Both the position numbers and the translations under genes were made by a program. The notes below the pieces were generated by a model, which was not told where the DNA came from, made no database searches, and was given only the letters and a program-made list of their open reading frames with translations. From assembly GCF_018446385.1 (NCBI RefSeq), contig NC_056005.1, forward strand, positions 59,060,239-59,124,238: 64,000 nucleotides of DNA. The letters are read 5' to 3'. Source of the DNA: Zingiber officinale. Taxonomy: Eukaryota; Streptophyta; Magnoliopsida; Zingiberales; Zingiberaceae. Positions within the stretch are counted from its first letter, which is position 1, and every line of letters starts with the position of its first letter. Shown piece by piece: positions 11,807 through 22,734 of this stretch.

Positions 11807-13480
11807 TGTTGGGTTCTTCGAGCCGCGAAAACCGCTTTTTCGCGTCGCGGAAACCCCGAAGGACCCAAAGCCGTAGATCCGTGCAAAGATTCGTATACAA
11901 AATTTGAAAAACTATTTCTTGTACGAGTTCAAAAACTGATCTACTACTTAGATCTACGAGGAAAAAGTGTTTACCCTTGATGCGCGCCCTACGCGAATCC
12001 CGCTCTTCCAAGGTGTTGCCGGATCTCAAGACCGTCAAGCGCCGGTCCTCTAGAAGTATCCACACGGACAACTTAGGTGGAGAAAACCTCACACAAAGGT
12101 GTGCTAGCACCTTGGTAAGGTTCGGCCAAGTAAGGAGGAGAGGGAGAGGGAGAGCTTGAGAGGGAGAAGGAGGAAGATGCACACTTGTATGAAAAATCAA
12201 ATTCTCATCCAAAAACCAAGTGGTCGGCCACTTTTTCAAAATTCATATTAATTGCATTAATTGCAATTAATATGAAACCATAAAATCACATTAATTGCAT
12301 TAATTGCAATTAATATGAACCCATTAAGAGAGTGGCTTTGTCACTTCCATGAGGTGGCACCCATGATGATGTGGAACATCATTATTGGTCCACCTAATGC
12401 CAACTCACCAATGAGGTGGCAAAAGGTCAAGTCAAAATTGACCTTTGGTCTTCCTTCTCAAGTCAAGTCAAACTTGACTCAATCTCTACCATGGTGGATC
12501 TAATCCAACCATTTGATTCGAGCCAACTTAATATAATGAATCTAATTCATTAAATTAAATTGATTCAATGAGTCAAAATCTAAATTAGACTCATTTAACA
12601 CATGAATCAACTTGAGTCGAACTCAAGTTAGCCCAATTAGGATTACTCTTAATCCAATTTGATTCATCAAATGAATCTAATCCTCTTGGTTCATCATATG
12701 AACCTAATCTCCACCTAATTGTCCTAAGTGTGTGACCCTATAGGTTCTTGTAACGTTGGCAATGCCCTAAACCCATTTAGGAGCATAAGTAATGAGCGGT
12801 ATCTAGCAACACATCATTACTACCCAAGTTACAAGAATGTCGAGATCCGACATCACCTTGTGACTACCAATTCTGACTACTCACAAAATAATGACAAGTG
12901 TCCTTCTATCCTAGACATCTAGATTGATCAATGTGAGGCATAGACTGTGTCATCCTCTAATCAATCTAAATCTTGAACTCCAAGTAGACTCACTCGATAA
13001 AATGAGCTCAACATCTAATGTTGACTCATTTGGCCATGGCCATGCACTTAGTGGTCTCACTCTATCAAGAATACCGATGTCGCTCCCGTCATATGGGAGG
13101 GATAGATCCCATCTACATCACTCACATCCCTCTACATAATTCGTTATATACCCAGTAATCGCCTTTATAGTCCACCCAGTTACGGGTGACGTTTGACGAA
13201 ACTAAAGTACATAACTCCTTATGTAGGGATCCATGGTGACTTCAGGTCTAAGGACTAGGAATGATTTAGAGTAGTGTTCCCTATATCATCTCACTATCGA
13301 TTCAACCAATCGATTGATATAGGTAAGAACCTTCTACTCAAGGACGTTACTATACTTATTTTATCTGGCACTAATACAAATAAGCATAATAACCAAACTA
13401 TTGCCTTTATTAATATAAGAATATGATATACATGAGTCCATACAATCATCAAATGATTGGCTCTAGGGCTCTAACTAACA
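11807..13480 (-). mobile_element. COP-2 family solo LTR in COP-1 5' LTR
   Basis: Reads TGTTGGGTTC... to ...CTAACTAACA, with tcgcc at 11802-11806 and 13481-13485. It matches the COP-2a LTRs throughout, in the same orientation. Length is 1674 bp against 1843-1881 because about 200 bp are missing near 13255, including the 13-bp stem hairpin seen at 29788-29837. No internal sequence is present, so it arose by LTR-LTR recombination. Several short ORFs inside recur in all copies of the LTR and encode nothing recognisable. Confidence 0.92.
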
Positions 13481-13758
13481 TCGCCATATAGTACTGGAAG
13501 CCAATTTTTGAAATTAATATTTAATAGAATTAATAACATAGGTGGATTTGAATCAATAGTGTTAAATTCCGCTTGTGATTCAAATCTAAATCATTAAGAA
13601 CTGATAAGTTAAATTTGGAATCAATGATGTTAAGTTCCGTATATGATTCCTTATTTAACTTCTAAAGAACACAATTGGTTATTTAAGGAAAGGTTCGACA
13701 CTTGTACAAAAAGTTTTTGTACAGTGGAACCGGTACGTTTTCCTAGGACTAACCAACA
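13481..13758 (+). repeat. COP-1 5' LTR, last segment
   Basis: Aligns with 24890-25167 and ends ...AACCAACA. The terminal 90 bases contain a palindrome around TTGTACAAAAAGTTTTTGTACA. The PBS follows after two bases. Confidence 0.9.
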
Positions 13759-13760
13759 AT

Positions 13761-13777
13761 TGGTATCAGAGATAGGT
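13761..13777 (+). other. Primer binding site of COP-1
   Basis: TGGTATCAGAGATAGGT lies two bases after the LTR end. Its first 11 bases match the complement of initiator tRNA-Met; the later part has diverged. Confidence 0.85.
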
Positions 13778-14877
13778 TTGCCTCTGTGTTTTTAGAATTC
13801 AAATAGGTTATGCACATGTCATATATAATTTAGGCAGGATAATAGTAGGATGTGATAACTTTTTGGTTGTAGACTCCAACTATTATGGCTTATAGATGTT
13901 GTGTGTGATTGGACCCTTGGACATGTCAAGGGCATTATTGTGTGTGTGGATGATTGTATGTAACTAATACAGTAGGAGCTGTATTAGCCCTAGGATTTTA
14001 GAATTTTATTTTCAAACTAGATTTCATGTACATTCCCTCGTGGAATATAGGATCGACACATGTAAAATTCTCTTTTTGTTGCTGATCGGATGCTTGCGAG
14101 GCGTGGTACTTTTGAAGCACCAGAGGCGTAGCGGAATAAGAAGCAAGATGGATACGACGTCTCGACCCGATGGCATTGGATAAAGGTGGCAGCAGCTAGG
14201 GTTGGAGCACACGGAGGACAGTGATGGAAAAGGCCATAATAGTTTGAAAAATAATTTCCATATTTATTGGTTTTACTTACTGTGATGTGTATGTATGCAT
14301 GTGATGTATGCTAGGATAGTTTAAAATTTCTCACTTTAAATACTAAGTGGAAGAGGGATTTATTTTAATAAATTCCACGGTCTCCATTACTGGTTTGTAA
14401 GTGATGCTAACAAACTTGCGCGTTGGCTCTGAGTGCCTTCCTCCATATCGGATGAGTTTGTTTGCGGATCACTAGATCAAACTTCCATTTAGGATGACTA
14501 TAGAAAATTAATTAAGAGCGTGTGATCTTCCCCATCGGAAGGGGCACAATCTTATTAATGGACTTAGTGTCAAGTAATGATATACACTTAGGCACGTTTA
14601 ATAGTATCCTCCCCATCAGAGTCACTGCTATTATTTGTGTGACCGAAGGAAAACCAACTATTAATTTTATTTGTCATAAAGTTAGGTTGACAAGAATAAA
14701 ATTAATGGGTAAAACCTCCTCTTACAAATGTTTGATTTTGTATACGTCCACACTATCGTGGCATTCAAAATTCACGGTGATTTGAGGTGTTGGTTAATTT
14801 AAAATAGTATTATTTAAGGAATTAATATTATTCTAAATTTAGAGTCCTGACCAAAGTTTATTTTTGTGATTCTTAGA
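13778..14877 (+). other. COP-1 5' leader, no gene recognised
   Basis: About 1.1 kb between PBS and gag. Short ORFs on both strands have no family resemblance. I see no tandem repeats and no clear hairpin chain like that of COP-2. Confidence 0.6.
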
Positions 14878-15660
14878 ATGACTTTCAACCCACTGGCCAT
14901 TATACTGAAAGAAAACAAACTTATTGGTCCCAACTATATTGCTGAAAGCTATAAGTTTGTACTGACTGAGGCTTGCCCTGATGCACTTGACGGTGACTCT
15001 ACCCCAGAGGAGATTGAGTATCATAAGAAATGGGTAAAAGTTGATGAGATGGCGCGGTGTTACATTTTGGCATCAATGTCAAATGTATTGCAACATCAGC
15101 ATCAAGATTTACCAACAACTTATGATATAATGAACAATCTCAAAGAACTCTTTGGAGACCTGAGTCTGACTGCTAGGCAAGAGGCAATGAGAAAGTTAAT
15201 GACAGCCACCATGTCTAAGGGAACACCCGTAAGGGATCATATCCTCAAAATGATGGCATATCTGAATGAAATACAAGTTCTTAGAGGAGAAATCAATGGG
15301 GAAACCCAGGTCGATATAATTCTCCAAACGCTACCCAGAAGTTTTGAGCAGTTCCGCCTGAATTATAACATGAACAAAAGAGAGTATACGTTGGCTGAAC
15401 CTCTGACAGAACTACAGGCAACAGAAGGTATATTTCGTCAAAGTTCTCAGATTCACTATGCTGAAAATGGTTCTACTTCTAAGCCAAAAGGCAAGAAGAA
15501 GAAGAAATAGGTCTTTTCAGCAAAGAGAGTGAATAAATCTCAGGGACAAAAAGCTGGAATGAAGAAGCTGAAGGGCAAGTACTTCATCTGCAAGTAGTCA
15601 GGACATTGGAAGGCGGACTGTCCTCGTAGGAATCAGAACAATAAAGGTATATCTCATGCT
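14878..15660 (+). pseudogene. COP-1 gag
   Basis: The start is placed at the ATG at 14878 because the translation from there (MTFNPLA...LIGPNYI) matches the usual N-terminus of copia gag. The helical capsid region (UBN2-type, containing REAMRKLMTATMSKGTPV) reaches about 15470 and ends in a Lys-rich tail. The frame continues past TAG at 15508-15510 to a zinc knuckle at about 15582-15624, in which the first cysteine is Tyr and a TAG (15595-15597) sits in the loop. Gag and pol share one frame, as usual in copia. There are no frameshifts, only stops. Confidence 0.85.
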
Positions 15661-17068
15661 CTAGTAGTTGAAACATGTTTAGCGGTGTTATCTACCAGCA
15701 CCTGGTGTGTAGATACGGGAGCCACTTATCATGTCTGCAATTCTTTGCAGGGCTTCCAGGAAACTCAATGACTATTTGATGGAGAGATAACCGTCTACAT
15801 GGGCAATGCTACTAAGGTGGCGGTTGTTGCAGTGGTTGACGTCTACTTATCTTTTGATAGGAATAGAAGTTTAATTTTAAGAAATTGTCTTTATGTACCC
15901 AGTTTTAGAAAGAATTTAATTTCAGTTTCTAAACTGTATTTGGATGGATATTCTGTTTCCTTTAGTAACAATGTCGTTATAAAGAGAAATAAGATGATTA
16001 TCTGTTCTGGTGCATTAGTTGGCAATTTATATACTTTAAATCCAATTTCTCCCATAAAGTAAAATATGGAAATTAATAACACATCTTCTAACTCTAATAA
16101 GAGAAAAGAACCTTCAAAGATGAACCAAACGTATCTTTGGCATCTAAGGCTTGGTCATATTAACTTATGTAGGATTCAAAGACTCATAGCTGATGGACTC
16201 TTGGGTCTATTGAAGTTGAAAAATTTTCCAACCTGTGAATCTTGCTTGGAAGGTAAGATGACCAAGAGACCTTTTAAGGCAAAGGGGTATAGAGCCAAAG
16301 AAGCGTTATAACTAGTTAATTCTGATCTGTAAGGTCCTATGTCTATCCAGGCAAGAGGTGATTTTGAATATTTTGTCTCTTTTATAGACGATTATTCAAG
16401 ATATGGATACATTTACCTGATGTGTCGCAAGTCTGAGTGCTTTGATAAATTCAAAGAGTACAAGGCTGATGTGGAGAAACGTCTTGGTAAAAGTATCAAG
16501 ACACTACGGTCTGATCGTGGTGGTGAATACCTCTTAGGAGAGTTTAGAAATTACTTATCAGAGGACGCGATTCAATTCCAGTTGTCCGCACCTGGTACAC
16601 CCCAACAGAATGGTGTGGCAGAACGAAGGAATAGGACACTTATAGAGATGGTTAGATCGATGATGAGTTATTTAGAATTACCAAATTCATTTTGGGGATA
16701 TGCTCTGGAAACGGCAGCACACATTCTGAACTTAGTACCTTCTAAATCAGTATCTTCTACTCCCACAGAATTGTGGAATGGGTGAAAGCCCAATCTAAGA
16801 CATATTCGGATTTGGGGTAGTCCAGCACATGTGCTAAATCCGGATGCTGATAAGTTAGAATCTCGTACAGAAGTGTGTGTGTTTGTGGGTTATCCCAAAG
16901 GAACCAAAGGTGATTTATTTTATAGTCCTAAAGATCAGAAGGTCATTGTTAGTACCAATGCCCAGTTTTTAGAAGAAGACTATATAATGGATCACAAGCC
17001 CAGTAGCAAAATTGTTCTAGAAGAACTTAGAGAGGGCACGCCTACTTTAGTACCAACAGTACAAGATG
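15661..17068 (+). pseudogene. COP-1 pol part 1: protease, GAG-pre-integrase, integrase
   Basis: Same frame as gag. Protease: the active-site motif DTGA at about 15714-15725, then the conserved LYVPSFRKNLISVSKL strand. GAG-pre-integrase: LWHLRLGHINL and the Cys pair in CESCLEGKMTK (about 16130-16275). Integrase core: FIDDYSRYGYIYL with the first Asp, then LRSDRGGEY with the second, and GVAERRNRTL with the Glu (about 16380-16650). Stops lie at 15769-15771, 16060-16062, 16309-16311, 16330-16332 and 16783-16785; no indel was seen. It ends at the solo LTR insertion, agatg 17064-17068 being the duplication. Confidence 0.88.
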
Positions 17069-17559
17069 TGTTGATTAGTCCTAGGAAAACGTACCGATTC
17101 CACTGTACAAAAAAATTTTGTACAAGTGTCAAACCTTTCCTTAAATAACCTATTGTGTTCTTTAGAAGTTAAATTATGAATCATAGACGGAACTTAACAT
17201 CATTGATTCCAAATTTAACTTATCTGTTCTTAATGGTTTAGATTTGAATCGCAAGCGGAACTTAACACTATTGATTCAAATCCACCTATGTTATTAATTC
17301 CATTAAATATTAATTTTCAAAATTAGCTTCCAGGATTGCATGGCGAGGCACATGGCCTTCTTAGATATGGGAGCAACTGTTGGTGCAATATCCCTCAGGT
17401 CAAGGTTGACCTGGGTAACCAAGCTGAGTCTTGGTTTGGGTTTAGATGTTTGACAATAAGATATTGATTGAAGAAGAGTCAAGTAGGTCAAGGTTGACTG
17501 GATACTTGACTGGGAAGTCCTAACTGGGATGTTAGGCAAAATGAAAGTCCTGGTGAGTG

Positions 17560-17830
17560 AAGCCAGGCAGAAGGAAGTCCTAGTGAGTGAAGCTAGGCAG
17601 ATGGAAATCCTGGTGAGTGAAGCCAGGTGAAAGTCCTAGTGAGTGAAGCTAGGCGGATGGAAATCCGGTGAGTGAAGCCGGTGAAGTCCTAGTGAGTGAA
17701 GCCAGGTGAAAACCCTAGTGAGTGAAGCTGGGTGAAAGTCCTAGTGAGTGAAGCTAGGCGGATGGAAAACCTAGTGAGTGAAGCTAGGTGAAAGCCCCGG
17801 TGAGTGAAGCCGGGCAGGGAAAATCCGGAT
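17560..17830 (+). repeat. Tandem repeat in SIR-2, unit with GTCCTAGTGAGTGAAG
   Basis: Seven to eight copies of about 28-37 bp, each containing AGTCCTAGTGAGTGAAGC(T/C)AGG with a variable GGATGGAAA tail. In some copies CCTGG or CCAGG appears as CCGG. Confidence 0.8.
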
Positions 17831-18099
17831 GGATCAAGGATGATCGGACATCTGGTGTTGGGAAAGTCAAGTAGGTCAAAGGATTGATTGGATACTTGGC
17901 ATGAAGAAAAGTCCAAGTAGGTCAAAGGATTGGCCGGATACTGGCACAGAGAAAAGTCCAAGTGGGTCAAAGGATTGCCGGACACTTGGTAAGGGAGTCC
18001 TAGCAGTCAAGGGAGTGACTAGATGCTAGGCATGACATATCAGGTTGACCGGATGTTGGTTTGGGAGGTTTAGGACTTGGTTTTGGACAAAAACCAAGT

Positions 18100-18330
18100 C
18101 TTTGGATCGATCGATGGATCGATCCGGCCTGGATCGATCGATGGATCGATCCGGACATTCCAATCGAGCAGACTGATCGATCCGGATCGATCCAGAGGTC
18201 CCAATCGATCAATGGATCGATTGGGATGCCGAAGCGCTCTGGATCGATCCGTGGATCAATCCAGCAGTTCTGAGCGCCGGATCGATCCGTGGATCGATCC
18301 AAAGCCTCCCGATCGATTGGGAACATTCGA
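18100..18330. repeat. GGATCGATCC palindrome cluster in SIR-2
   Basis: Repeated 10-bp palindromes GGATCGATCC and variants (TGGATCGATCCA, GATCGATCGATGGATC), about ten within 230 bp. They lie directly upstream of a TATA-like GTTTATAGC at about 18358. The ORFs across it are low-complexity by-products. Confidence 0.85.
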
Positions 18331-18819
18331 ATCGATCGGGATCCGACCGTTGGCGTCGTTTATAGCTGCAGGCGTTCGATGGCTGCGGAAGAACTTCTCC
18401 GATTCACTCCAGAGCTCTCGCCAACTCCTCCACAGCACTCACAAAGCTCAGATCGCCAGTTCTTGAAGGATCTTGGAAGCTCTCCAAGTCAAGAGGCGGA
18501 TCAAAGCCAAGAAGAGAAGCTAGGGTTAGGGTTTTGTACTCATTGTAAGCTTGTAAGCTTGTATTTCTTATATCCTTTCCCTCTCTTCTTGTATTGAGTA
18601 TTGTAGGGCTTCTCCGCCCTTGGTAGTTACCACAAAGGAGAGTTTTATTTAGTGGAGGGTGTGTGTGTTGGTGTGGATCCTTGGATTAGTCACCTCTTGT
18701 GAGGTGGATACCAAGTAAAACCAACCGTGTTAGCGTTGTGTGTTTGTTTCTGTATTTTCCGCTGCACATCTTTGAAGGAACAAGCAACGCCGAGCACCGA
18801 GCGAACGCGACGAGCTATT

Positions 18820-18837
18820 CCCCCCCCCCCCCCCCCC
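18820..18837 (+). repeat. Poly-C run near the 3' end of SIR-2
   Basis: Eighteen consecutive C bases, followed by TCTAGC. The SIR-1 LTRs have 11 and 8 C bases at the same place. Confidence 0.9.
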
Positions 18838-20983
18838 TCTAGCTACTTTTGGTCCTAACAGCAACCACCACCGCTTTGACAAAGCCTTTTAAGGAAAGCT
18901 AATATTTAATTTCCTTAAATAACTCTAGGTTAACCAAAAAGAACAATTGAATCACAAATTCGAAAAAGAAAAAAACACAAACTCGAAAAACTAGATCTAA
19001 TTGCCTCTTGTATTTAGATTTCGTACAAAGAAAATAACTAGTATGATGCGGAAGAAAATTACTAGTTATACCTTTTCTTTGTAAGCTAATGACCTCGAGA
19101 TCTTCTACTGTATTCCTCGCCTCGCCTTGGACGTCGTGTGGGCGATGATCCTCCAAGATGAACACCACCCAAAAGCTTCTTCCTCTTCTTCTAAAATTCG
19201 GCCACCACCACCACCAAGGAGAAGAGTGCAAAAGGGAAAAGAGAAGGGAGAGGGTCGGCCACACCAAGAGAGTCTCCAAGCAAGAGAATAAGAATTGTGT
19301 CTCACGAAGCCTCCTCACCCCTTCTTTTATATTAGTTGCCCAAGGAAAATAAGGGAAGAATTTTTACAAAAATTAAAATCTTCCTCTAGCTTTTCCTTTT
19401 CCCTTTTAATTTTGCTTTTCTTTCCTCTTGATTGAATCAATAATCAAAATTAATTGATGATGATTTTATTTTTATGTTTTTTGGTCAACCACATTGCTTG
19501 GGCACCAAGAAAGGGTGGGCGACCCCTATAAGAGCAAGGAAATAATTTTTTTTATAAAATTTTATAAGAAAAAAAACTCTTATAAAATTTTACAAGCTCT
19601 CTTTCCTAAAGTAGGAGTAAAAAAAGGAATGTTCTAAAAATTAAAACCATGTTTTAAAATTTAAAACTTCTCTTATAAAATTTCCTTTTTTAACATGGTG
19701 ATAGAAAATTTAAATTTTAAAACTTCTCTTCCTTTTTTTCAACCATGAAGATGGTTAAAAAAGGAAAGTTTTAAAAACTTTTAAATTCTCTTTTACAACA
19801 TGTGGCCTAATTCAAATAAGGAAAGTTTTTAAATTTAAAAACTCTCTTTTAAAACTTGTAGTTTTCTTCAAAGAGAAGATTTTAAAAATTCAAAACACCC
19901 CTCCTATTTACATTAATCTTGACCGACCCCTACATGCTTAGTCACCTAGCAATAGGACCGGCCCCTATAAAGAGGGTGTGGCCGGCCCTTGCTTGGTCAC
20001 CAAGCATTGGGCCGACCCCCTTCTTAGACACCAAAATGGGCCTTTCTTTGGATGGACATGAGACTTTAATGAGGCCACGATAGGGACCTACAGGAGAAAT
20101 TGATTTTGGCCTTCCGATGAGCTTGAGTATCCCGTGTTCGCCCCAAACACACAACTCAAGTTCATCGATAATAACTCATTCCACTAGAGAGTTATTATCG
20201 CACTATCGCACCAATCCCAAATTACATTATGGGCTCCTTCTTATCATGAGTGTGTTAGTCTCCCTGTGTTTAAGATAACAAATGTCCATTAATTAAGTAA
20301 GTTACTGACAACTCACTTAATTAATATCTAGCTCCAAGAGTAGTACCACTCAACTTCATTGTTATGTCAGACTAAGTCCACCTGCAGGGTTTAACATGGC
20401 AATCCTTAGGAGCTCCACTTCGGGACATTTTCAACATAGATAACTAGGACACAGATTGCTTCTATAATCAACAACACACACTATAAGTAATATCATTTCC
20501 TAACTTATCGGGCATATTGATTTATCGAGCTAAACATCACCCTTTGATAAGTCAAAGAAATAAATATTAAATACATGTTCTTGTTATTATATTATGATTA
20601 ATAGCACACACTTCCATAATAACTAAAGTTTAGTTCTTTTATTAAGTTAGTACAAAAAGAACTTACCTAAATGGTCCTACTCAATACACTTAGAGTGTAC
20701 CAATGTAATTTATTAATCAAGACAAACTAATATTTAATTACACTACGACTATTCTAATGGTTTGTTCCTTTCCATCTTAGTCGCGAGCAACTATTTATTA
20801 TTGATAAAGAACCGACAACATGATCTTTTGAGTGTGACACCACACTCCATGTTATCTACTATATAAATTAATTGAACAATCACATTTAACAAATAAATGT
20901 AGATATTGACCAAATGTGATTCTTTTATTTCAAAAATAAACATTTACAAAAGCTAGGCTTTTAGTATACACTCCAACAAGATG

Positions 20984-22712
20984 AAGTACCATAAGAGACT
21001 GCAACACGTGTCACACATGATACACAACCATCGGAAATGCCTCATCGTAGTGGGAGGGTTGTAAGGCAACCTGAAAGATTCATGTTTTTGGGAGAGTTTT
21101 CGGACTTGATCCCGGGTAAACATGAATCTGATCCCCGGACATATGACGAAGCACTCCAAGATATAGATGTAGTATCTTGGCAAAAGGCTATGAATTCAGA
21201 AATATAATCTATGTATTCTAATAAGGTTTGGGAGCTTGTAGAACCACCTGATGGTGTAAAAGTCGTTGGATGCAAGTGGATCTACAAAAGGAAAAGAGGG
21301 ACAGACGGGAAGGTAGAAACCTTCAAAGCAAGGCTTGTTACAAAAGGGTACACTTAGAAAGAGGGAATAGATTATGAGGAGACCTTTTCACCGGTAGTTA
21401 TTCTTAAGTCTATCTGGATACTCTTATCCATTGTTGCTCATATGGATTATGAGATTTGGCAAATGGATGTCAAGACATCTTTCCTTAATGGAAGTCTTGA
21501 AGAAAACATCCATATAAAGCAACCAGAATTGTTCATTGAAAAGGGCAAAGAGCATCTAGTGTGCAAGCTCAATCGGTCCATTTATGGGCTGAAGCAAGCT
21601 TCAAGATCTTGGAACATCCAGTTTAACGAAGTAATCCAGTCATATGGATTTATTTAGTGTCCGGATGAGTCTTGTGTATACAAGAAGTGTAACGGAAATG
21701 TGATGGTATTTCTTGTACTCTATGTAGATGATATTTTGTTAATTGGCAACAATGTCAAGGTATTATCGGATGTAAGGGTATGGTTGTCCAAAATATTTGA
21801 TATGAAGGACTTAGGAGAATGTGCACACATTCTTGGGATCAAAGTTATAAGGGATCGCAAGAAAAGAATGTTGTGCCTATCTCAAGCTTCATATATAGAT
21901 ACAATCCTTACTCGTTTTAGCATGCAGAACTCCAAGAAAGGTTTCTTACCTTTTAGGCATGGAGTAGCCTTATCTAAAGAGATGTCTCCAAAGACATCAA
22001 AGGAGATGGAGGATATGAAGGCAGTTCCTTATGCTTCGGCTGTAGGAAGCCTTATGTATGCAATGCTGTGTACGAGACCTGATATATGTTTTGTTGTGGG
22101 CATGGTTAGCAGATATCAGAGTAACCCTGGACAAGGACATTGGACTGCTGTAAAGCATATATTGAATTACCTGAGAAGGACTAGAGATTATATGCTAGTC
22201 TACCAAGCAGACAATTTACTCCCTGTGGGTTACACGGATTCAGACTCCAATCAGATAGGGACAATAGTAAGTCTACGTCAGGCTATGTGTTTACTCTAGG
22301 AGGTGGAGCCATTGCATGGAGGAGTGTTAAGCATAAATGTATCTCGGACTCAACCATGGAAGTTGAGTATGTGGCAGCCTCTGAGGCAGCCAAAGAAGCT
22401 GTATGGCTCAGGAACTTTCTAATGGACTTAGATGTGATTTCTGGTTTGCCCAAGATCATCACAATTTATTATGATAATAACAGTGCAGTTGTAAACTCAA
22501 AGGAACCGCGAGCTCATAAGGCATGTAAACATATAGAGTGCAAGTACCACCTGATACGAGACATCGTCAAGCGAGGAGAAGTTGTCGTCGCCAAGATTGC
22601 ATCAGCAGATAACCTGGCAGATCCTTTCACTAAGGCCTTTCCGGTGAAAGCTTTTGATCGGCATGTGGAGGGGATGAGAATCATATGTATGACAACAGAT
22701 ATGGCAGCTTAG
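20984..22712 (+). pseudogene. COP-1 pol part 2: reverse transcriptase and RNase H
   Basis: Resumes the pol frame after the solo LTR. RT: a WELVEPPDGVK-like N-terminal block, MDVKTSFLNG (about 21466), YGLKQASRSW, and the catalytic YVDD at 21721-21732. RNase H: YTDSDSNQ followed by [20 protein letters not shown] and the DNNSAV block, ending at TAG 22710-22712. Defects: stops at 21205-21207, 21355-21357 and 21655-21657 (family codons CAA or CAG), and a 1-bp loss near 22246 that shifts the last 140 codons into another frame. Confidence 0.88.
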
Positions 22713-22721
22713 TCTTTTAGT

Positions 22722-22734
22722 ATAAGTGGGAGAT
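22722..22734 (+). other. Polypurine tract of COP-1
   Basis: AAGTGGGAGAT immediately before the 3' LTR, the standard copia PPT form. Note that the COP-2 elements carry the near-identical TAGTGGGAGAT on the opposite strand. Confidence 0.85.

Larger units (their letters stand above)
17378..18860 (+). mobile_element. SIR-2: SIRE-like solo LTR inside the COP-1 solo LTR
   Basis: TGTTGG...CTAACA, 1483 bp, with gcaac at 17373-17377 and 18861-18865. It shares its architecture with the SIR-1 LTR: an 'AAGTCCT' repeat block, a palindrome-rich block, a TATA-like box and a poly-C run just before the CTCTAG...AACA end. Sequence between the two differs widely, so it is a different family of the same lineage (inference). 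There is no internal region. Confidence 0.88.
17069..20978 (-). mobile_element. COP-1 family solo LTR, reverse orientation, split by SIR-2
   Basis: Reverse complement of the COP-1 LTR, starting TGTTGATTAG and ending CTCCAACA, flanked by agatg at 17064-17068 and 20979-20983. After removing SIR-2 (17378-18860) and one copy of its 5-bp target it is about 2.4 kb, the full LTR length. No PBS, PPT or coding sequence accompanies it. It therefore derives from a second COP-1-family insertion inside COP-1 pol. Confidence 0.93.

Noticed and set aside
12728..13139. Conserved small ORFs (64 and 71 codons) found at 12728, 29250, 36017 and 58357 and downstream as small genes
   Set aside because: They lie antisense to the element inside the COP-2 LTR, and their sequence conservation is explained by LTR copy identity and the hairpins; no start context or known domain.
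13758..13780. tRNA gene at TGGTATCAGAG sites
   Set aside because: Only the short PBS complementary to a tRNA 3' end is present, next to LTR ends; no cloverleaf.
18061..18466. ORFs of up to 129 codons on both strands rich in Ile-Asp-Arg-Ser
   Set aside because: By-product of GGATCGATCC repeats, which read open in several frames on both strands.
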